This document shows positions 23,101 through 37,231 of a stretch of DNA of 64,000 nucleotides, piece after piece (position 1 is the first letter of the stretch; each line of letters opens with the position of its first letter). Source of the DNA: Acanthochlamys bracteata (taxonomy: Eukaryota > Streptophyta > Magnoliopsida > Pandanales > Velloziaceae); the NCBI GenBank assembly GCA_019914995.1, contig CM034126.1, positions 9,119,001-9,183,000 of the forward strand. The letters are read 5' to 3'. The position numbers were made by a program, and so were the translations under genes. A model generated the notes under the pieces. It worked only from the letters and a program-made list of their open reading frames with translations. It made no database searches and was not told the origin of the DNA.

Positions 23101-26100
23101 GTAGTCTTCCTTGACTTCTTGACTCATGAATCTGAGATTCGAAATTCCTATCTAATACAGTATTCCTGCTCTTGCTATTTCAACTAAGATAAACCTATTG
23201 CTGCTAGCTGATGAGTTGATTGAATTAGGACCAAAGGGAATCCACCTTTGTGGAAGAAACATGTTGGTTGCATCCTGAAGTGTCAGGCTATATTTAGAAG
23301 TGTCAAGCCATTCGCTTTTCTCCAGCCTCAAGTCTAGAATAAATTATGCTCATTTTGCCTTCTCTTCTCCCTTAAAATCACAGATTTCAAAAACTTATAC
23401 AAATAGCGGTTAGAGGACTCATTTACCATTAGTTGCTCATACGCCTCCCTTTGGACGAGAGGCCTTAGCATTGTTTTCTATGACATTTATGCATGCTACA
23501 ATAAAAATATCATACACAAAGCCCGGCGCTAAGAACATTCAGAATGTCAGATAGGGACATTTCTTAGAATTGTTGATTTGTATATTTTCATGCCCATTGT
23601 GAGCTTTATTTACTAGTTATAGCCATTACTTCTGAATTACAATACATTTTTGTATTGTGCCTCCTACTTCTCTTTCTTAATACTTCCTCGGTAGATCTAC
23701 TTAATTTGTCTAGATGCCATATGTTGGAAGTGAAACTACTAATTGAATTTATCTGCATGCTTTACAGTCCAGATGGAAAGTTTCTGTTGTTTTTATCTGC
23801 TAGGAGTGCTGTGGATAGTGGAGCGCATTGGGCGACTAACTCCCTTCATAGGATGGATTGGCCTGCCAATGGAAAGCCTCATCCATTAGCTAACATTCTT
23901 GATGTTGTAAGACTAGTTTACTCACTCGACACCCTAAGGTGCTAATGTTCATTTTAATTTCTTGATGAGGATAATGGCTTTAAGAGGCTGCTTTGTTATT
24001 TCCTGATTTGCAAGACGCATTTGTCTGCAACTTACATCCCACATGAAGCTAATCATGTTTTGTGATTTATCTAGGTATTGTGCATTCCATTACTTGTTTG
24101 AGATTCAGATAGATTAGTTTAATGACGCTATAGAGGATTCTTGTATTTGTATTGGCTTTTTATGTGGACTAGTAAAGTAAAAATGTTAGGGACATCTAGA
24201 CTAGTCTTCATAAGTGTGCTTGTTAACTGATATAATACAAGTTAGTGTTCCAGATAGTCAGATCATTGCAAACTAAAAACGCTATTACTAAGTGGCTCTA
24301 TATTAAGCCTTAATTTCTTTCCTAGGAGATAGGCCTATGGTGCTTTCTCAAAAGAGATGCTTGTGTTGCTTCGATTTGCATTATTTTTTCATAATGTTTG
24401 AGTTCAACTTTATGCATCTTATGTTTTTTATGGTGGTGCTCTGTTTCATGCAGAAATCAGAAAAAAGCATATCCCTCGATTCTGTAGGTATATGTAGGAA
24501 AGAGATGAACCTATTTTGCTGTATTGCTTTTATTAGTGGTTGAAGAGTGAGTACATTATGCTAGTAATATAGACTAACTTTAGCAGGTCCTATTACATGC
24601 AGAGAGGTACAGGGTGAAAGAAATAGTTCTCGGGCTCCAGATCCAGCACTTAGCTTTAGAAAAAAGATCTCTTTCCTAGGACCTTCTCTGGATGAAGCTA
24701 TATATCAACTAGAGCTCTTGAAGTGATTTATTATTCTTTCTAATCTTAGGAGTCAGTCAGTTAGGAGTGGTCTGGGATAATCAACGTGGATTCTTTTCAG
24801 ATAATTGGTCTCAAGCTTGAGAGAAGAAACGATGGTTGAGGTTAGGTTGGTAGTTAACCATAAAATTCTTGTCTATTCTTTATGGATTCTTATAAAATTA
24901 TCCATATAGGCAACCCTAATTAGTGTAGGAAGGCTCGGTTGAAGAAGAATCCCTTGCCTAGCAACAGTTAATGGAAAGGTATCTAATGCGAGATTGCTAT
25001 ATATATGAAATTATACTCTCAGTAGTGATGCTACATTCTTGTTTCTATTCTTATGCAATCACTGAAACATTTTCACCTGCAATAATGTTTGTCACGCATT
25101 TTCTATATTTAATGGTTGGTAACAGTGCTGTCTTGCTTTGTTGTTGTACAAACATGTGATCCTTGAATACATTTACAGATCCCTGTTGTGATGTGTCCTG
25201 AGGATGGTTGCTTCCCTGGACTTTATTGCACGAGCATCCTCCGCCGTCCATGGCTTTCTGATGGGTGTACAATGATCTTGTCTACCGTGTGGGGATGTAA
25301 TGAAGCAATCATTTCGATAAACACTTTTAGGTGATTATATAAAACATGACTAATGGGCTTTTCATTTCATCTGCTGCGGTGTTAAAGTGCTACTTTCCTG
25401 TAGTTGTGAAGTATCAAGAATAAGTCCTGCTGACTCAAGTTTTTCATGGAATGTTCTTGCGCTAGATGGCGACAATATTATTGCTGGTAAAGTCCAGTTG
25501 TTATTTTGTAGAGTGAGGTTATTCTTAGGTTGACCTTGATTGGCAATTCTTCTAGTTTTTGATGTTAGAGTCTCCAGGTGGAAAATCTTAACAATTGTGA
25601 TCTGAAAACTCTGTAGAAACTATGTTCGAGAAGCTTTTATTGCTTGTAACCTATCCATCAAGAGTAGATTATAAGTTATAAAGGACTCTAACATGTCAAA
25701 ACCATAGTATATGACAAGAAATTGATTATGTACACCGTAAATAATGATTTAACCAATAATTCTTGTGCTTTAAAGTTTAATTCAGTTGGACAATTGGATC
25801 TTGTATATAAATTTCAATTATCGGTTAGAGATTATTAATCGCCTCTTATGTGAGAGCTACAAGTAGTTTCTAGCATGTTCTCATACTTTATAACACATAT
25901 AATGGTTTAGATTTTGTACTGTGGATCATGTTCTAACCAATAATTCTTGCGGAGTAAATAATCCAGTTGGACAATTGGATCTTGTGTAATAAATTTCAAA
26001 TGCCGGTTAGAGATTATTAATCATCTCTTGATGGGGGAGCTATAAGTAGTTTCTAGCATGCTTTCATACTTTGTTACACAACCAAGGGTTTAGAATTTGT

Positions 26101-29100
26101 ACTTGAAGTCTCTAACATCGAATACCAATTAACTTGAGAATAACCTTAATTGACCAGAGAGTAACACTACTATTCTTTTTATTTACTATAAATGAACATG
26201 AGCTGCCTCAAGACTCGCCTCTCTCTTTCCTGAAGTATCTAGCAGCCCAGTTGAACCTCCGCAAATCAAGTATGCTTGTGTAAATAAAGAAGCCAGTAAT
26301 TGGATTTGGCTAGATGTCCAAAGCCCACTGCCATCTTGTTCTGAGAAGGTTATGTAGTTTTGGTTCTCAAAGAATATAATTGTTAAGGATAGAAAAAGGC
26401 TTGACTCTCACATTTAATCCTTTTCTTCAACAGGTAAAATCGTTGCTTTCCTCGCTTAAATTTCATATATTGAAGATTCCTGTCAGTGGTTCTTGTGAAA
26501 ACCTTCCCAAAGGTAATCATGTTTCTATACTGTCTTCATAGGAATGCGCTTGTCATGGATAAATTTTTGTTATTTACGGTCTACATTTGTGCTTATCTGT
26601 AACTGGTCCATAGAGGCTCTTGTGCTCCATCATCTGAATATTTGGGGATCTCGAGTGTCATAATCTTACATTAATATCTTATGGAATACTCATACGTTGG
26701 TGTAAACATACAAGCTGACACTTGACAGGTGTTTCAAGGTTAAAGTGCTGTCCATTTTATTTTATCTTTTATATAGTTTTTAAAATCTTTGATGGACCTT
26801 AATGTGTTTAATGGCCCACTTTGTGTTCATAGGACCTCGCAATGCCAAGTGGCATTACTGGTCAAAATTTTATAAGAGCTGAGGTCTGCACTCAGCTTTC
26901 TGGCACTTGCACTTTATCTAGTTTCTGGTCATGTGTCATGAGTACTGGTACTTCCCCTCTGCATGCCATCTGTAAAGCCTGTAACGGGCTAGGGACTATT
27001 CAGGCTTACCATGGTGTTCAAAGTTGGGAGGCGTGCATTGTGATGGGCAAGCTGTGTTCTGTGTATGTATATGCAAGTTAGTGGGTGTTTGGAGTGGGAT
27101 TCTATTATGACAGTGTAATTGTTCTCCTTTGGGGTTAATGCTTCTCATTAAGTTCAATTCACTTGTTTTTACCTTCCACATTTCTTAGAAAAGTAGGCAT
27201 GAGCTCATAATGGAGCTTCTCTATAGGATGAAATGGACTCTATATATCCTATCGACTCATATATGAATGTCTACGTACTCATGGGAGTCATTTTTATCTT
27301 CTGTGATGGATCAGAGAGTTTTATTTATTTATTTAATTTTTTTCCATCTTCATTCAGAGTAATTAAAAGTTTGTTTGACTTTGGTAATCATGGGGTAATT
27401 TCTGGTGTGTATTTTAGTTTGAGAGATTGTTGAATTTACGTGGATGCTAAAGTAGTTCTGAAATAAATTTTTTTTATCAATTACAGGTGCCAAGAAACCG
27501 TTCGAGTCTATTTTCCTTTCTTCCAATGCAAATGGTCGGACAGTTGGTACTTCTAGGCCATTGATTGTAGTCCTGCATGGCGGTCCACATGCTGTTATGA
27601 CAACCAGCTTCTCTAGGAATGTGGGATTTTTATGCTCTCTTGGGTTCAATATGCTTATTGTAAATTACAGGTAAGAATAATTTTTGTTAGCTGCCTTGCA
27701 ATTGTCCTTACAAATCTGTTACTTATTGTCTTCTTATGGGATTGTATAATAGGATTTTCTCCTATGCAAGTAACAGAATATACCATTATCTTCAATTGTA
27801 TTTCTATCTGTTGTTTTCTTAGGAAGTTGTCAAAATATTATTTCAAATGTTTAGTACTTATCACCAAATTATTGGTGGTATTAGAAGCTTTGGTGGTTTT
27901 ATTTCTTGGTCAGATGTTTGGGAATGGTTTCAAGTCAGGGTGATATTGGATCCTATGATGTTAGGAGTCATTATAAATTTGCAATCGTCATATCGGTAAT
28001 TGGAATCTGTCTCAGGCCCAAATTTTATTGCTGGTGATTGTAACAGAACTTTATGCTTTAAACCTATAGCTACTTTTGGTGCAACTTCTTAAAGAAGCCA
28101 CATCCAAGCTGGTTATGGATATTGAGATCTAGAGCCTCTTGTCAATGGTTTTACCTGACTTGTCCACATGCCTAGGTATTTTGTCAAAAATTGTAGAAAG
28201 TAATTAGGTTTTATGATTTTGTTGGATTAACAACAGTCAATATCTCTTTAAATTTAGCAGGAAAGGGAGTTTATGAAACATAGGTTGATATGCACGTGAG
28301 CCAAGGATGCATCTTTTTGTGTTTATAAGAAGGTTATCTTTGAAATTTTAGTATCTACCAAACAAAGAAAAGCCTAGTTTTTAGAACTTTAATTAACTGT
28401 TCTGTTTGATAGATGAACTTGGAAAGACATTCATTTAGTGCCTGAATTTTTCCTAGACACAGTTTGGTACCTGGAGATACTGTTTCCTGCTTGTTGTCAT
28501 AGCATGGCAGTTTCTGCTCAATATAACTCTTTTAAACTCCAAAGTGTTATGGCCGTAGTAACCTTCTGGAGATTTGCTAGAACATCAGTCTCCATGTTAA
28601 ACTTCTGTCGTCTTTTGTCATTACTTGTTAAACTGATGGAGTTTAAGGTGAGCTATTTAGCTCATGATTGCCATGGAAGAATATTTAATGTAAGCAGATA
28701 TCAGTTTTGTAGGAACCAGAACTCAACTAAAACATTCAGAGACTAAAGGAATGTTTTGAAAGTTCATGGACTATATCAACAATCTAAAAGTTACGGATTA
28801 ATTGGGGAATTCTTTTGGTGGAATAAGAACATCCATCAATTTGCAGCAGTATTTGGGCATCATTAGGTGTGACTTTCATGGAAAACTTGTGATGTAGAAC
28901 AGATAGGGAAATAGATAGAAAACAGACGAAATTAAGCTAAAAGATGAACAAGGGAGAAATCAGAAGAAAGAGAAGGAAGAACACCAAGTCAACTCATATA
29001 ACTTCATTTAAGCAATAATTCCATAAACTGCTGAAATACAAATAAAAAATGTATATTTATAGAAACCCTACTAAATAAGAATTCCTACCAAATGTATTTC

Positions 29101-32100
29101 CTAACAAATAAGACTCTTATCAAATAAACCTACAAACTGTAACTTATAATATAAATAATTATAAATACCCTCTATCTCAACTAGTATCATTTTTCTAAAG
29201 CTGTAAGTTGCATGTATAGAAAGGTCTGAAACATCATATTTTAATGTTTAAGTATAAGCGTGCCTATACTTAAATACATTGGAATTTGGAAATTTTCAGG
29301 TGAATTAAATACATCCAATGATTTGCTGCAGTTATCTGACCTGGTTAGGAGTGATTTTCATGAGGATTGCTATTTTAATGTTTAAGCATGCCTATGCTCC
29401 ATTTAGATATTAAAGTTAGAATCGTGCAAAGGTACTGAATTGGAGCAATTGATATCAGCAGCTTGGCCTGCAAAAGCCTCTAACACCTCGAAAAGATTCT
29501 AATACACATAATGCATGAGGAATAGAAACAAGCATTCTCATCTTTTATATTCACTTGATGAACCTACTTTGAAGTAATTGAATGGTTGGACAATTTTAAT
29601 CTTTTAAGTTTTTGTTTGGAGTAATGATTCATATGTACCTAGATAATGCATGACATTAACAATCTCAGTGGAATTTAGAAGATGATAGAAACAGAGCAGC
29701 ACACTAGAACAGTTCCTTGCAAATTGACTGCTTATCTTATAAGTGCCTCTAAGTATCTTGTTTTATTTACCTAAGTAGTTTGGCAATACTTCAGGGGTTC
29801 ACTAGGATTTGGAGAAGAGGCACTGCAGTCCCTCCCTGGAAAGATTGGTTCACAGGTATTTCCATCTAAGCTTGCTGACTATCATAATTTTAACTGAAGT
29901 ATGGCATTATATCATGTTTAACATCTTGAATTTTTGTACTCTTCCCCAAACAGGATGTAGGTGATGTACTCACAGCTATAGATTATGCAGTTAAAAATGG
30001 CCTGGCAGATTCATCAAAAATAGCTGTGCTTGGAGGTTCGCATGGTGGTTTTCTGACAACTCACTTAATTGGCCAGGTTTGGTTGCAAATGTGTATCATA
30101 TGATATCTTTGTTCAGTGCATATTCATATTTATATCTAATATCCTTTTAATGATAATATAAAAGCATGCTGTATTTTGACTTTGCAAAATCTTTTATGGT
30201 TGAGCAATATAAGCCATCACGTACACCTACTAATTCAGTTTGGATAAATTGCTGCAATATTCTGTAGCAACGGACAGTATACAATGGGTTGCTGTACTCC
30301 CTAAAGAATGACAGCTGGCTCCATCATGAATCAAGTGTGTCCCAAAGTTTGTGTATGCACTCATTTCTGGATTTGCTTGTGTTTGTGATGTTTTCATGGC
30401 TGTTGATCTGTGTGCATATTTCTGTAATCCATATGCAGCGTGAATCATATTTCCATGTAAAATTCGCTTCTGTAGGTTATTATTTATCTTACATGTGCAG
30501 CCTTGAGTGTTTATATTTGATATCTTAATTTTTGTAAGTCTTGCTTCTCTAGTATAGGGGCTTATATATTTCTTAGTCCATACTTTGAATGTTTCATATT
30601 CTTGCTTTTGCATTTACAGCAATTGCCTTGCATTCTCCTATTGTATGCTGATGATAAATCCTCTTTGCATCAGGCCCCTGATAAATTTGTTGCAGCAGCT
30701 GTCCGAAATCCTGTGTGTAATCTCTCGCTGATGGTTGGAACCAGTGATATTCCTGATTGGTGTTATGTAGAGACTTGTGGGACAGAAGGAAAGAACATTT
30801 TCTCAGAGGCACCTTCTATTGAGCTTCTTAATCTCTTCTACAACAAGTCCCCAATCGCACATCTCAAAAAGGTTTGAGCTTCTTCTTCTTAAACTACTAC
30901 CCTATTTGTATAGCACAATATGGACTGGGGCAATCTTATCTCAAAACCTTTGAATACAAATGATCTTTTCCGCTGTTTTTTTCTTTTCTGCTCTCCTTGC
31001 TAGTCCTCCTGCTTCAGTTCATGATTTATTCTTGGTTTTGGTTGAATATTCTTGTTGTTTTGGTGATCCACCATTGTTTGATTTGAAGCTATGATTTACT
31101 TTTAATCTTTGTATCTAGAGGAAGACTCTTATACTGCAGGGATGTCTACTTGTATTATGTAGCTACCAACCTTCCAAACACAATTATGGTTTTACTTAGA
31201 TTGCCACAAACTCGCCATGCCATTTATTTAGGCTAAATAGCCTTACCGGACCCTAAGCCTTCGTCACAGTTTCGCTTTAGCCCCTATAGTCTCATTTTGT
31301 GAGAAATAATGTTTAATAAACTAATTCCTAATAAGCTAATTAGAGAAAGAAATGAACTGGTTACCATTAAATTAAAAAAATCAATTGGTCTTTCTAATCT
31401 TTCTTTCTTCCCATCACCAGCATGCAAGGTGGGTTCATGATGAAGCTCTCATCAGTTCTTTCTAGATTATAGATCTCCATTGGTTTGAGGTTGTTTCCAT
31501 TATTTATTCCTAGCACCCTCTACAAATGGCTCCGACAATCGGCAACATTAACTGAATCATCATCAAGAACAACAAGAACATAAACAATCTATCTTCTTTT
31601 CTTTTTCTCCTCCTTCTTCGTAATGCCACATGGAAAATTTTGTTGATTTATTGACAATTTTGAATCAGGATGTATCCTTTATTATATGTTCAATAATGCC
31701 AAATTGGAACTCATATGCAATCTCGCTGGATGGTTGAAATCTATTTTCGTAGATTTCGATAAGAGCTATTTTTTGTCCAGCAGTTGTTTTGTTGAGACAA
31801 TGTTTTGAGGGCATGGTAAAGGAGGACAAAGAGTTGAAGATGTTTGGAGGGAGTGGTTTAGTTTGGTTCAGTAAACAGGTGGAAGGTAGACTAGCAAAGA
31901 GGAGAAAGATGGCGGTGGTCGGCGGATAGGGTTGATGGTATTCATTCCGGTGATGATGAGTTGAAATTGTGTTTGATATTAGCTTGTCTGATATCCTTAA
32001 CATTGTTAACATCTCTGTCGAACAGAGATATTTTCAGCGATCTTATGATTGGTCTCGTTGGATACAGTGTAAAATCGAGTTGGTAAAATATACCAATTAA

Positions 32101-35072
32101 TAGTAATTAATAACTATAATTAAATAATTAAAATCAATTAAATTGACTAATATAGGTGTTAGTGATATGATTTTAATAAGCTAGCCGATTCAGACAGAAG
32201 ACTCATGGAAGAGCCAAAAATGAAACTATCTAAAAACTTAGGAGTCAAAGTGAAACTTTGGTTAAGGTTTAGGGGCCGGTAAGGTGATTTGGCCTATTTA
32301 TTTATGAAGTCTTAGGCTTTTCTTTTATCATCACTTGAGACCACAAGTACTTCTGTAGTATGTACGAAATTCGATTTAGTAGAATTACATATAGAGAATG
32401 CTGAAGAAGATCTATAGAAAACTCAAGACAGCCAACATGCACAGTTGCTAGTTTTACGTAAAATGAAGACACCAAATTGAAAGCAGAAAGATTTACCATG
32501 CATAACACATAATTGATTGGGCAAATAAATGTACCACCAACTGATCAAGATCACTTTTTGCCACATGAAGGTAGTAAAATAGGAAACTATAATTCTTATA
32601 TAGTGTTCTTTCCCGCATTATGAGGTGGGTCAATATATTAACTCTATACTCTCAAAAGAATGCAACATGGAGTTAATTATGTCACATTCAGTCTAATTAA
32701 ATTTAAAGAAAAAGATTTAAAACTCCTATTTTTAGTCCACAAGCAAGGGAGGTCAACAGGAGGTAACTCCACACTAACTTCCTTGTTTTCTATAAAATTC
32801 ATATTATTTGAAATTGGTTTGATGTTAAGTATCTTAGTTATGGAGAAGGGTTTAATATATAAAGTGAAAAACTTACATTCAATATGTACTAATTCCCAAA
32901 CTCATCTAAGAACGCTCTCTTACTGGTTGGGTGAACTCTGTCCAACTTGACCAACTCCAAGCTTTCTTTTTGGTGTTTAACTCACTGGAGAATTTGTGGA
33001 GCATTATGCCTATTCTTAAGAGTTGGCTGTACTTGCAATAGAACAGATCTCGAACGTTGTAAGAAAAGATATAAACCAAATTTAACAAGATACTAGGAAA
33101 ACGAATAATTACATGGTTATTGCACATTGGGTCAGATTCTACGTACATCCCATGACCATACCATGAGTTATTTCAACTGTGTAGCAATTCTGAAGAGAGT
33201 TTAATTTATCCTTGTAGTTATAAAGGAACTTACATTTTCACAGGAATTCCCCTTGTAAGCATCTTACTATTTTTTGCAACCTGTGGAGTCTTCTTCACAT
33301 TGTGCATGTGATGTGCTTTAGTTGATTGATATTGATAGGTGTAGTTAACTTTTATTAGTTACTTTGTTTAGAAGGAGAATTTAAAATCTGCTGTTGCATT
33401 ATCATCTCAGTTTATGCTTCATTGATCTTCTACGCTGCTTATTATGATCTTCTCTAACGCAGATACTTTTACAGGTTAAAGCACCTACTCTTTTTCTGTT
33501 GGGTGCACAGGATCTTCGTGTTCCAGTTTCAAATGGTCTGCAGGTAGGAAACAAAGACCTTTTGAGTGAAAACTATATGAACTTATTAACGAAATGAATG
33601 AATCTTTTTGATCCTATGCTTAATCTTGTCAGTAGATTAAATGAAGTATCTACTCATGTGTTGATGCTTATATTACCACTGCTTAAACCTGAAAATTTGA
33701 TTAATGCCTAGGTCAAAGTTTGGGAACCTATCTCAAACTTGGTCAGGGAACTCATGCTGAGTATCATATCTGCTTAAATGGGTGGTTATCTGGTAATTTA
33801 GGTTCATGTTGAAAACATGAACCTTTCATTTGTTTGTATGAAACCAAATATTGAACATGTAATATGTGAAAAAGTACGTCTGATCAGGCAAAGTATGCAA
33901 ACTTTCTTGTATAGTGTTCCTGATTAGTCTTAGCTCTTGACTTATTCCTAGTTACTAGGTCTGGCGACTTTTAAGCATGGGTTACTGCTTAAAATATAAA
34001 TTCTCTGATGCTTTGGTGCGAGCCTAGTTTATGCTGTCAAACCCAATTTAAAAGCTGGAGTTGGTCAAGTATGGCTTGCAACAAGAAAAAGCAACACCAG
34101 TCAAAACTGTTTCTTGACTAAAACTTCATAATGGAACAGTGGTCTACTAGGATTGCAAAACTGTGTATTCCTGAGAAAATGCCTCTATTGGTTTTGCTCG
34201 ATCTATGAGGTATTTAGTTCATCAAAATTCAGTAATTAGTTAATCTGCATAGTCCGGATCTTGGCCATCTTGGCCGGTTTCCTTTTCTCTGGTTTTGTTC
34301 GGGACTGAGTTTGAAGTCATGGCTTTAGTTAAATTCTTTGGAAAGGGAAATATTATGAGTATAAAGATATTTGTGAATTCCTTTTGGGACCATAGTTCGG
34401 TGTGTTTCTCATAAAGGAAAAACACTTCACAAAGCAAGGTGGAGATGCAAAATAAAACTTGTTTCTTTAGGTACTTGTTACTTTTTAATATTGGAAACAA
34501 AACAATAATAATTATAAAAATAATACAATAATTTTTAGAAAATAATTGTAAGTAAATTTTAACCATTTACTTTACATAATTTTGTCTTTTATTCAAAATA
34601 TCAATTTTCCTTTTCTAAAGTATATTCTACCAAGTCAATGGCAAACAGAGCCTCTGTAAATCGGTTATCTGAATTATTTTAATATTCTTATATTCTTGCC
34701 TATACCTATCCAAGCAGCCTCTTTGTCGAGCTTATGAACCTCTATTGTGTATATAAATATATAGCTTGCAATTCCTCTGAAATTACATTTTGCACATATT
34801 CATGCTTACCATATTCATTCTGACAAGATTCCTTTTACACTCAGTATGCACGGGCTCTGAGAGAGAAAGGAGGTGAGGTGAAGGTGATAGTATTTCCTGA
34901 GGATGTGCATGCAATTGATAGGTTGGTTCCTTTCTTCATTTTTGCATGCTTGTTCATCCAATTCCACTTTCTTACCATCTCATGGACATTTAATTTTAAC
35001 AATTGCAGGCCGCAATCAGATTTTGAAAGCTTCCTCAACATTGGTATATGGTTCAGAAAGCACTGCAAGTAA
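20193..35072 (+). CDS. AARE: Acylamino-acid-releasing enzyme (acylaminoacyl-peptidase), S9C serine peptidase
   Basis: AARE removes N-acetylated or otherwise acylated residues from peptides and is linked to turnover of blocked or oxidised proteins. Eighteen phase-consistent exons: 20193-20335, 21289-21461, 21776-22085, 22251-22472, 22546-22782, 22887-22958, 23768-23906, 25179-25330, 25404-25486, 26236-26348, 26434-26512, 27487-27670, 29795-29855, 29954-30076, 30674-30871, 33475-33543, 34845-34921 and 35009-35072. They encode 832 residues. The N-terminal half is the beta-propeller (motifs such as WSPFPIEMAG, SPDGKFLLFLSARS). The C-terminal alpha/beta-hydrolase domain has the oxyanion-hole HGGPH (605-609), nucleophile Ser685 in GGSHGG, Asp776 in AQDLRVP and His808 in DVHAID. 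The catalytic triad is therefore intact. Met56 (21311) is a second start, giving 777 residues, close to the usual cytosolic length. The exon 4 donor is a weak match to consensus. Exon 1 adds a transit-like extension. Confidence 0.95.
25751..26104. repeat. Tandem duplication, about 184-bp unit, in AARE intron 9
   Basis: Two diverged direct copies start at 25751 and 25935, both with AACCAATAATTCTTG. They share CAGTTGGACAATTGGATCTT, GGTTAGAGATTATTAATC, and AGTAGTTTCTAGCATG later in the unit. The whole repeat lies within the intron 25487-26235 and encodes nothing. Confidence 0.8.
28880..29400. repeat. Repeat-derived segment in AARE intron 12 (low resolution)
   Basis: The purine-rich then AT-rich stretch 28895-29190 interrupts otherwise normal intron sequence and resembles an LTR-type fragment. 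Around it, short blocks recur: ACATCCA...TTTGC.GCAGT near 28828 and 29310, and TTTTAATGTTTAAG near 29240 and 29373. These suggest local duplication around an insertion. Borders could not be set. Confidence 0.3.
31230..32295. mobile_element. Non-autonomous DNA transposon with long TIRs in AARE intron 15
   Basis: Imperfect terminal inverted repeats of about 60 bases: the left begins AGGCTAAATAGCCTTACCGG, and the right end reverse-complemented begins AGGCCAAATCACCTTACCGG. The element is flanked by ATTTATTT at 31222-31229 and 32296-32303, an 8-bp target duplication fitting hAT, or MULE if extended by one base. The 1066-bp body holds a 115-codon minus-strand frame (32012-31665) of no recognised family, which may be a captured host fragment or chance. 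It sits in the intron between the exons carrying Ser685 and Asp776. Confidence 0.8.
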
Positions 35073-36119
35073 CGCTTCTGCGTTGGTGGAAGCGACAAAC
35101 TTTGGCTACCGCAATTGCCATGGTTGTCAATAAATAAAAAATGCTCATCTCAATGTACTTTGCTTTAGTAAATTTGTGTAATAGAAGCGTGATTTTTCCT
35201 CCATTTTTGCTGAAACTTGTGTATTCTGGATGCAAGCGACAGGTTGAAGTGCCTAGTGCACCACATTTTTTAGCTTAGGTCACTGAACATCTGTTCAATA
35301 AGCTTACTTTATTGTTCATCAGGAAAGAGCTGCTCCCGTTTTACTTTCTGTATTATCTCATTTCATGCCTTCTTGCATATCTAGGTTCAGATTCTATAAT
35401 GGAAATTCATTGAGCCGTTATACGTGTCCGCAAGTTCTACTTACAATTCTTGACAAGTAAAAGCAGAATTTAGCCTCAGCCTGAGTAGAGGCTATATCTG
35501 ATAGCATCGGCAGGGTCGACAAGAATAACTGTAGCGCCTTTTGTTAAGTTTCAGATACTCTTTTTGTTATAAACTTTACAATTCATGTCGAATAAGTATG
35601 AAAATCTTATCGTTTCATATTTAGGTACGTTTTGAATTCGAATAGAATTTCTAAAAGTTCGCTACAAAAACTAGCAATGATAGAGAAGCATTTTCCGAAA
35701 AACTCGTTTGAATTGAAAACTTAGTATGCAATTGTATGGTCATATGAATGGATCAAGGTAAGATTTTCTCATTTCTTCGATCTGCAGTTTTGGAATTTGT
35801 GAGAAAATACATGAATATAACACTATAAGAAGGATGTTGCTGTAGCACTGAGTAATTGTTCCGTTGACGCTAGCTTTATTCTCAAGATCTAAAAACGAAT
35901 GTTGGCGTCTAATTATAGATTTTGATTCTTAACTGCTATATAAAAGGCGTGATTATCGGTTAAGTACATTCTTCTGATACAGTTTCTCAAACTCCCAATT
36001 TATAAGTGATTTTTATATTAGTTAGATGGAACTACTCTACACTTGGACATTGAATGATCTGCTCCAAATGATTTAACCGGAACTGTTCTCTCCAGTACTG
36101 CAGCTGCACATCTTCTCAA
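35073..36119. other. AARE 3' flank and intergenic spacer
   Basis: The first 200 bases are probably the AARE 3' UTR and are partly repeated downstream at about 46985-47115. The rest holds no gene I can support. Confidence 0.6.
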
Positions 36120-36892
36120 ATGCGCTTAAGCCGTTTGAACTATGCACTCAACCTGTTACATGAAATTTCGCAACCAAAATCCACCTTTTATGACACTCTC
36201 ATGCAGGCTTGCTGTAGCAAAAACGCAAAACCCAAAAGATTCGATTTGGTTATTTAATAAAATCCACAGGAAAGGCGTTCACTTGGATGCTTATACTTTC
36301 AAATTCTTAGTCAAGGCGTCTGCGATCTCTTCATCGTCTATTCATGGAGTTTCAGGCCATGGAATGTTTGTAAAAGACTTTGTTGGAGTCGTTTGATCTT
36401 GTCGGTGGTTCTTTGATTCGGATGTACGTAGAATTCGGCTGCATTAATGCTGTGAGACAGGCATTTGATTCGGTTGCTAGCAAAAGTATATTCTTGAGAA
36501 CAACAATGATAGATTAGCATGAAGCTAGGGTTCTCAAATGAGGCAAAGAGATTGTTTGATGAGACTGATGATAGGAATGGACCAGTATGATCACTGGTTG
36601 CTCTCAGCATGGACAGGCTATAGAGGCTGTAGGGATTTTTGTAAGGATGGGTTTCAGCTCGGTCTTGGTGCTCTCGGCTTGTGCCCAGCTGAAGGATTTG
36701 GAACTTCGCAAGTCGGTCCTTCAGTATGAGAGTGAACAAGCAGACTAATAACAATTTTAATTGTTGCTTTGATTGATATGCACACAAAATGAGGGGACAT
36801 TATTTCTGCTAGCCAATCTTCGATTCAGTGGGATAGAAGATTCCACAGGCACGGAATCCCATATAGATGGTTATTGAAAGATAGGTGATTTA

Positions 36893-37157
36893 GGGGGTGT
36901 TTGGGATTGCATGAAATAAATAGAAACTTTATGAAAAAATGAAGGTATTTTTGTCCTTTTTTGAAAAAAACGAAATTCTTTTTTTTACTTCTAAAAAATA
37001 ATAAAAATATGCAATAAAAAGATCTCACTCCGTAGAATTTTTCTACACTTTCTAAATTTTTAAATAAATTTTTTATATATTTATAAAATATGTATTGAAA
37101 AACGTGAAATGGAGAATTGAAAAGTTGGGTTGGAGAAAAGCAAAGCCAAACACCCCC
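36893..37157. mobile_element. Tourist-like (PIF/Harbinger) MITE inside the PPR pseudogene
   Basis: Ends are GGGGGTGTTTGG and CCAAACACCCCC, perfect 12-base inverted repeats, flanked by TTA at 36890-36892 and 37158-37160. A TTA duplication with G-rich TIRs is the signature of Tourist MITEs. The element is 265 bp, AT-rich and non-coding. A second family member lies at about 62055-62285 in the same orientation. Confidence 0.9.
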
Positions 37158-37231
37158 TTAGACAAGGCTCGTTCATTAATTTGATCATATCGATTCTCCT
37201 GATCTCTATATATTCGCCCCTATGATTTGGA

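Noticed and set aside
30230..30613. 127-codon minus-strand frame
   Set aside because: Lies in AARE intron 14 on the opposite strand, has no family resemblance and no matching splice context.
36338..36787. 149-codon minus-strand frame
   Set aside because: Antisense to the PPR pseudogene, whose plus-strand fragments carry recognisable PPR motifs.
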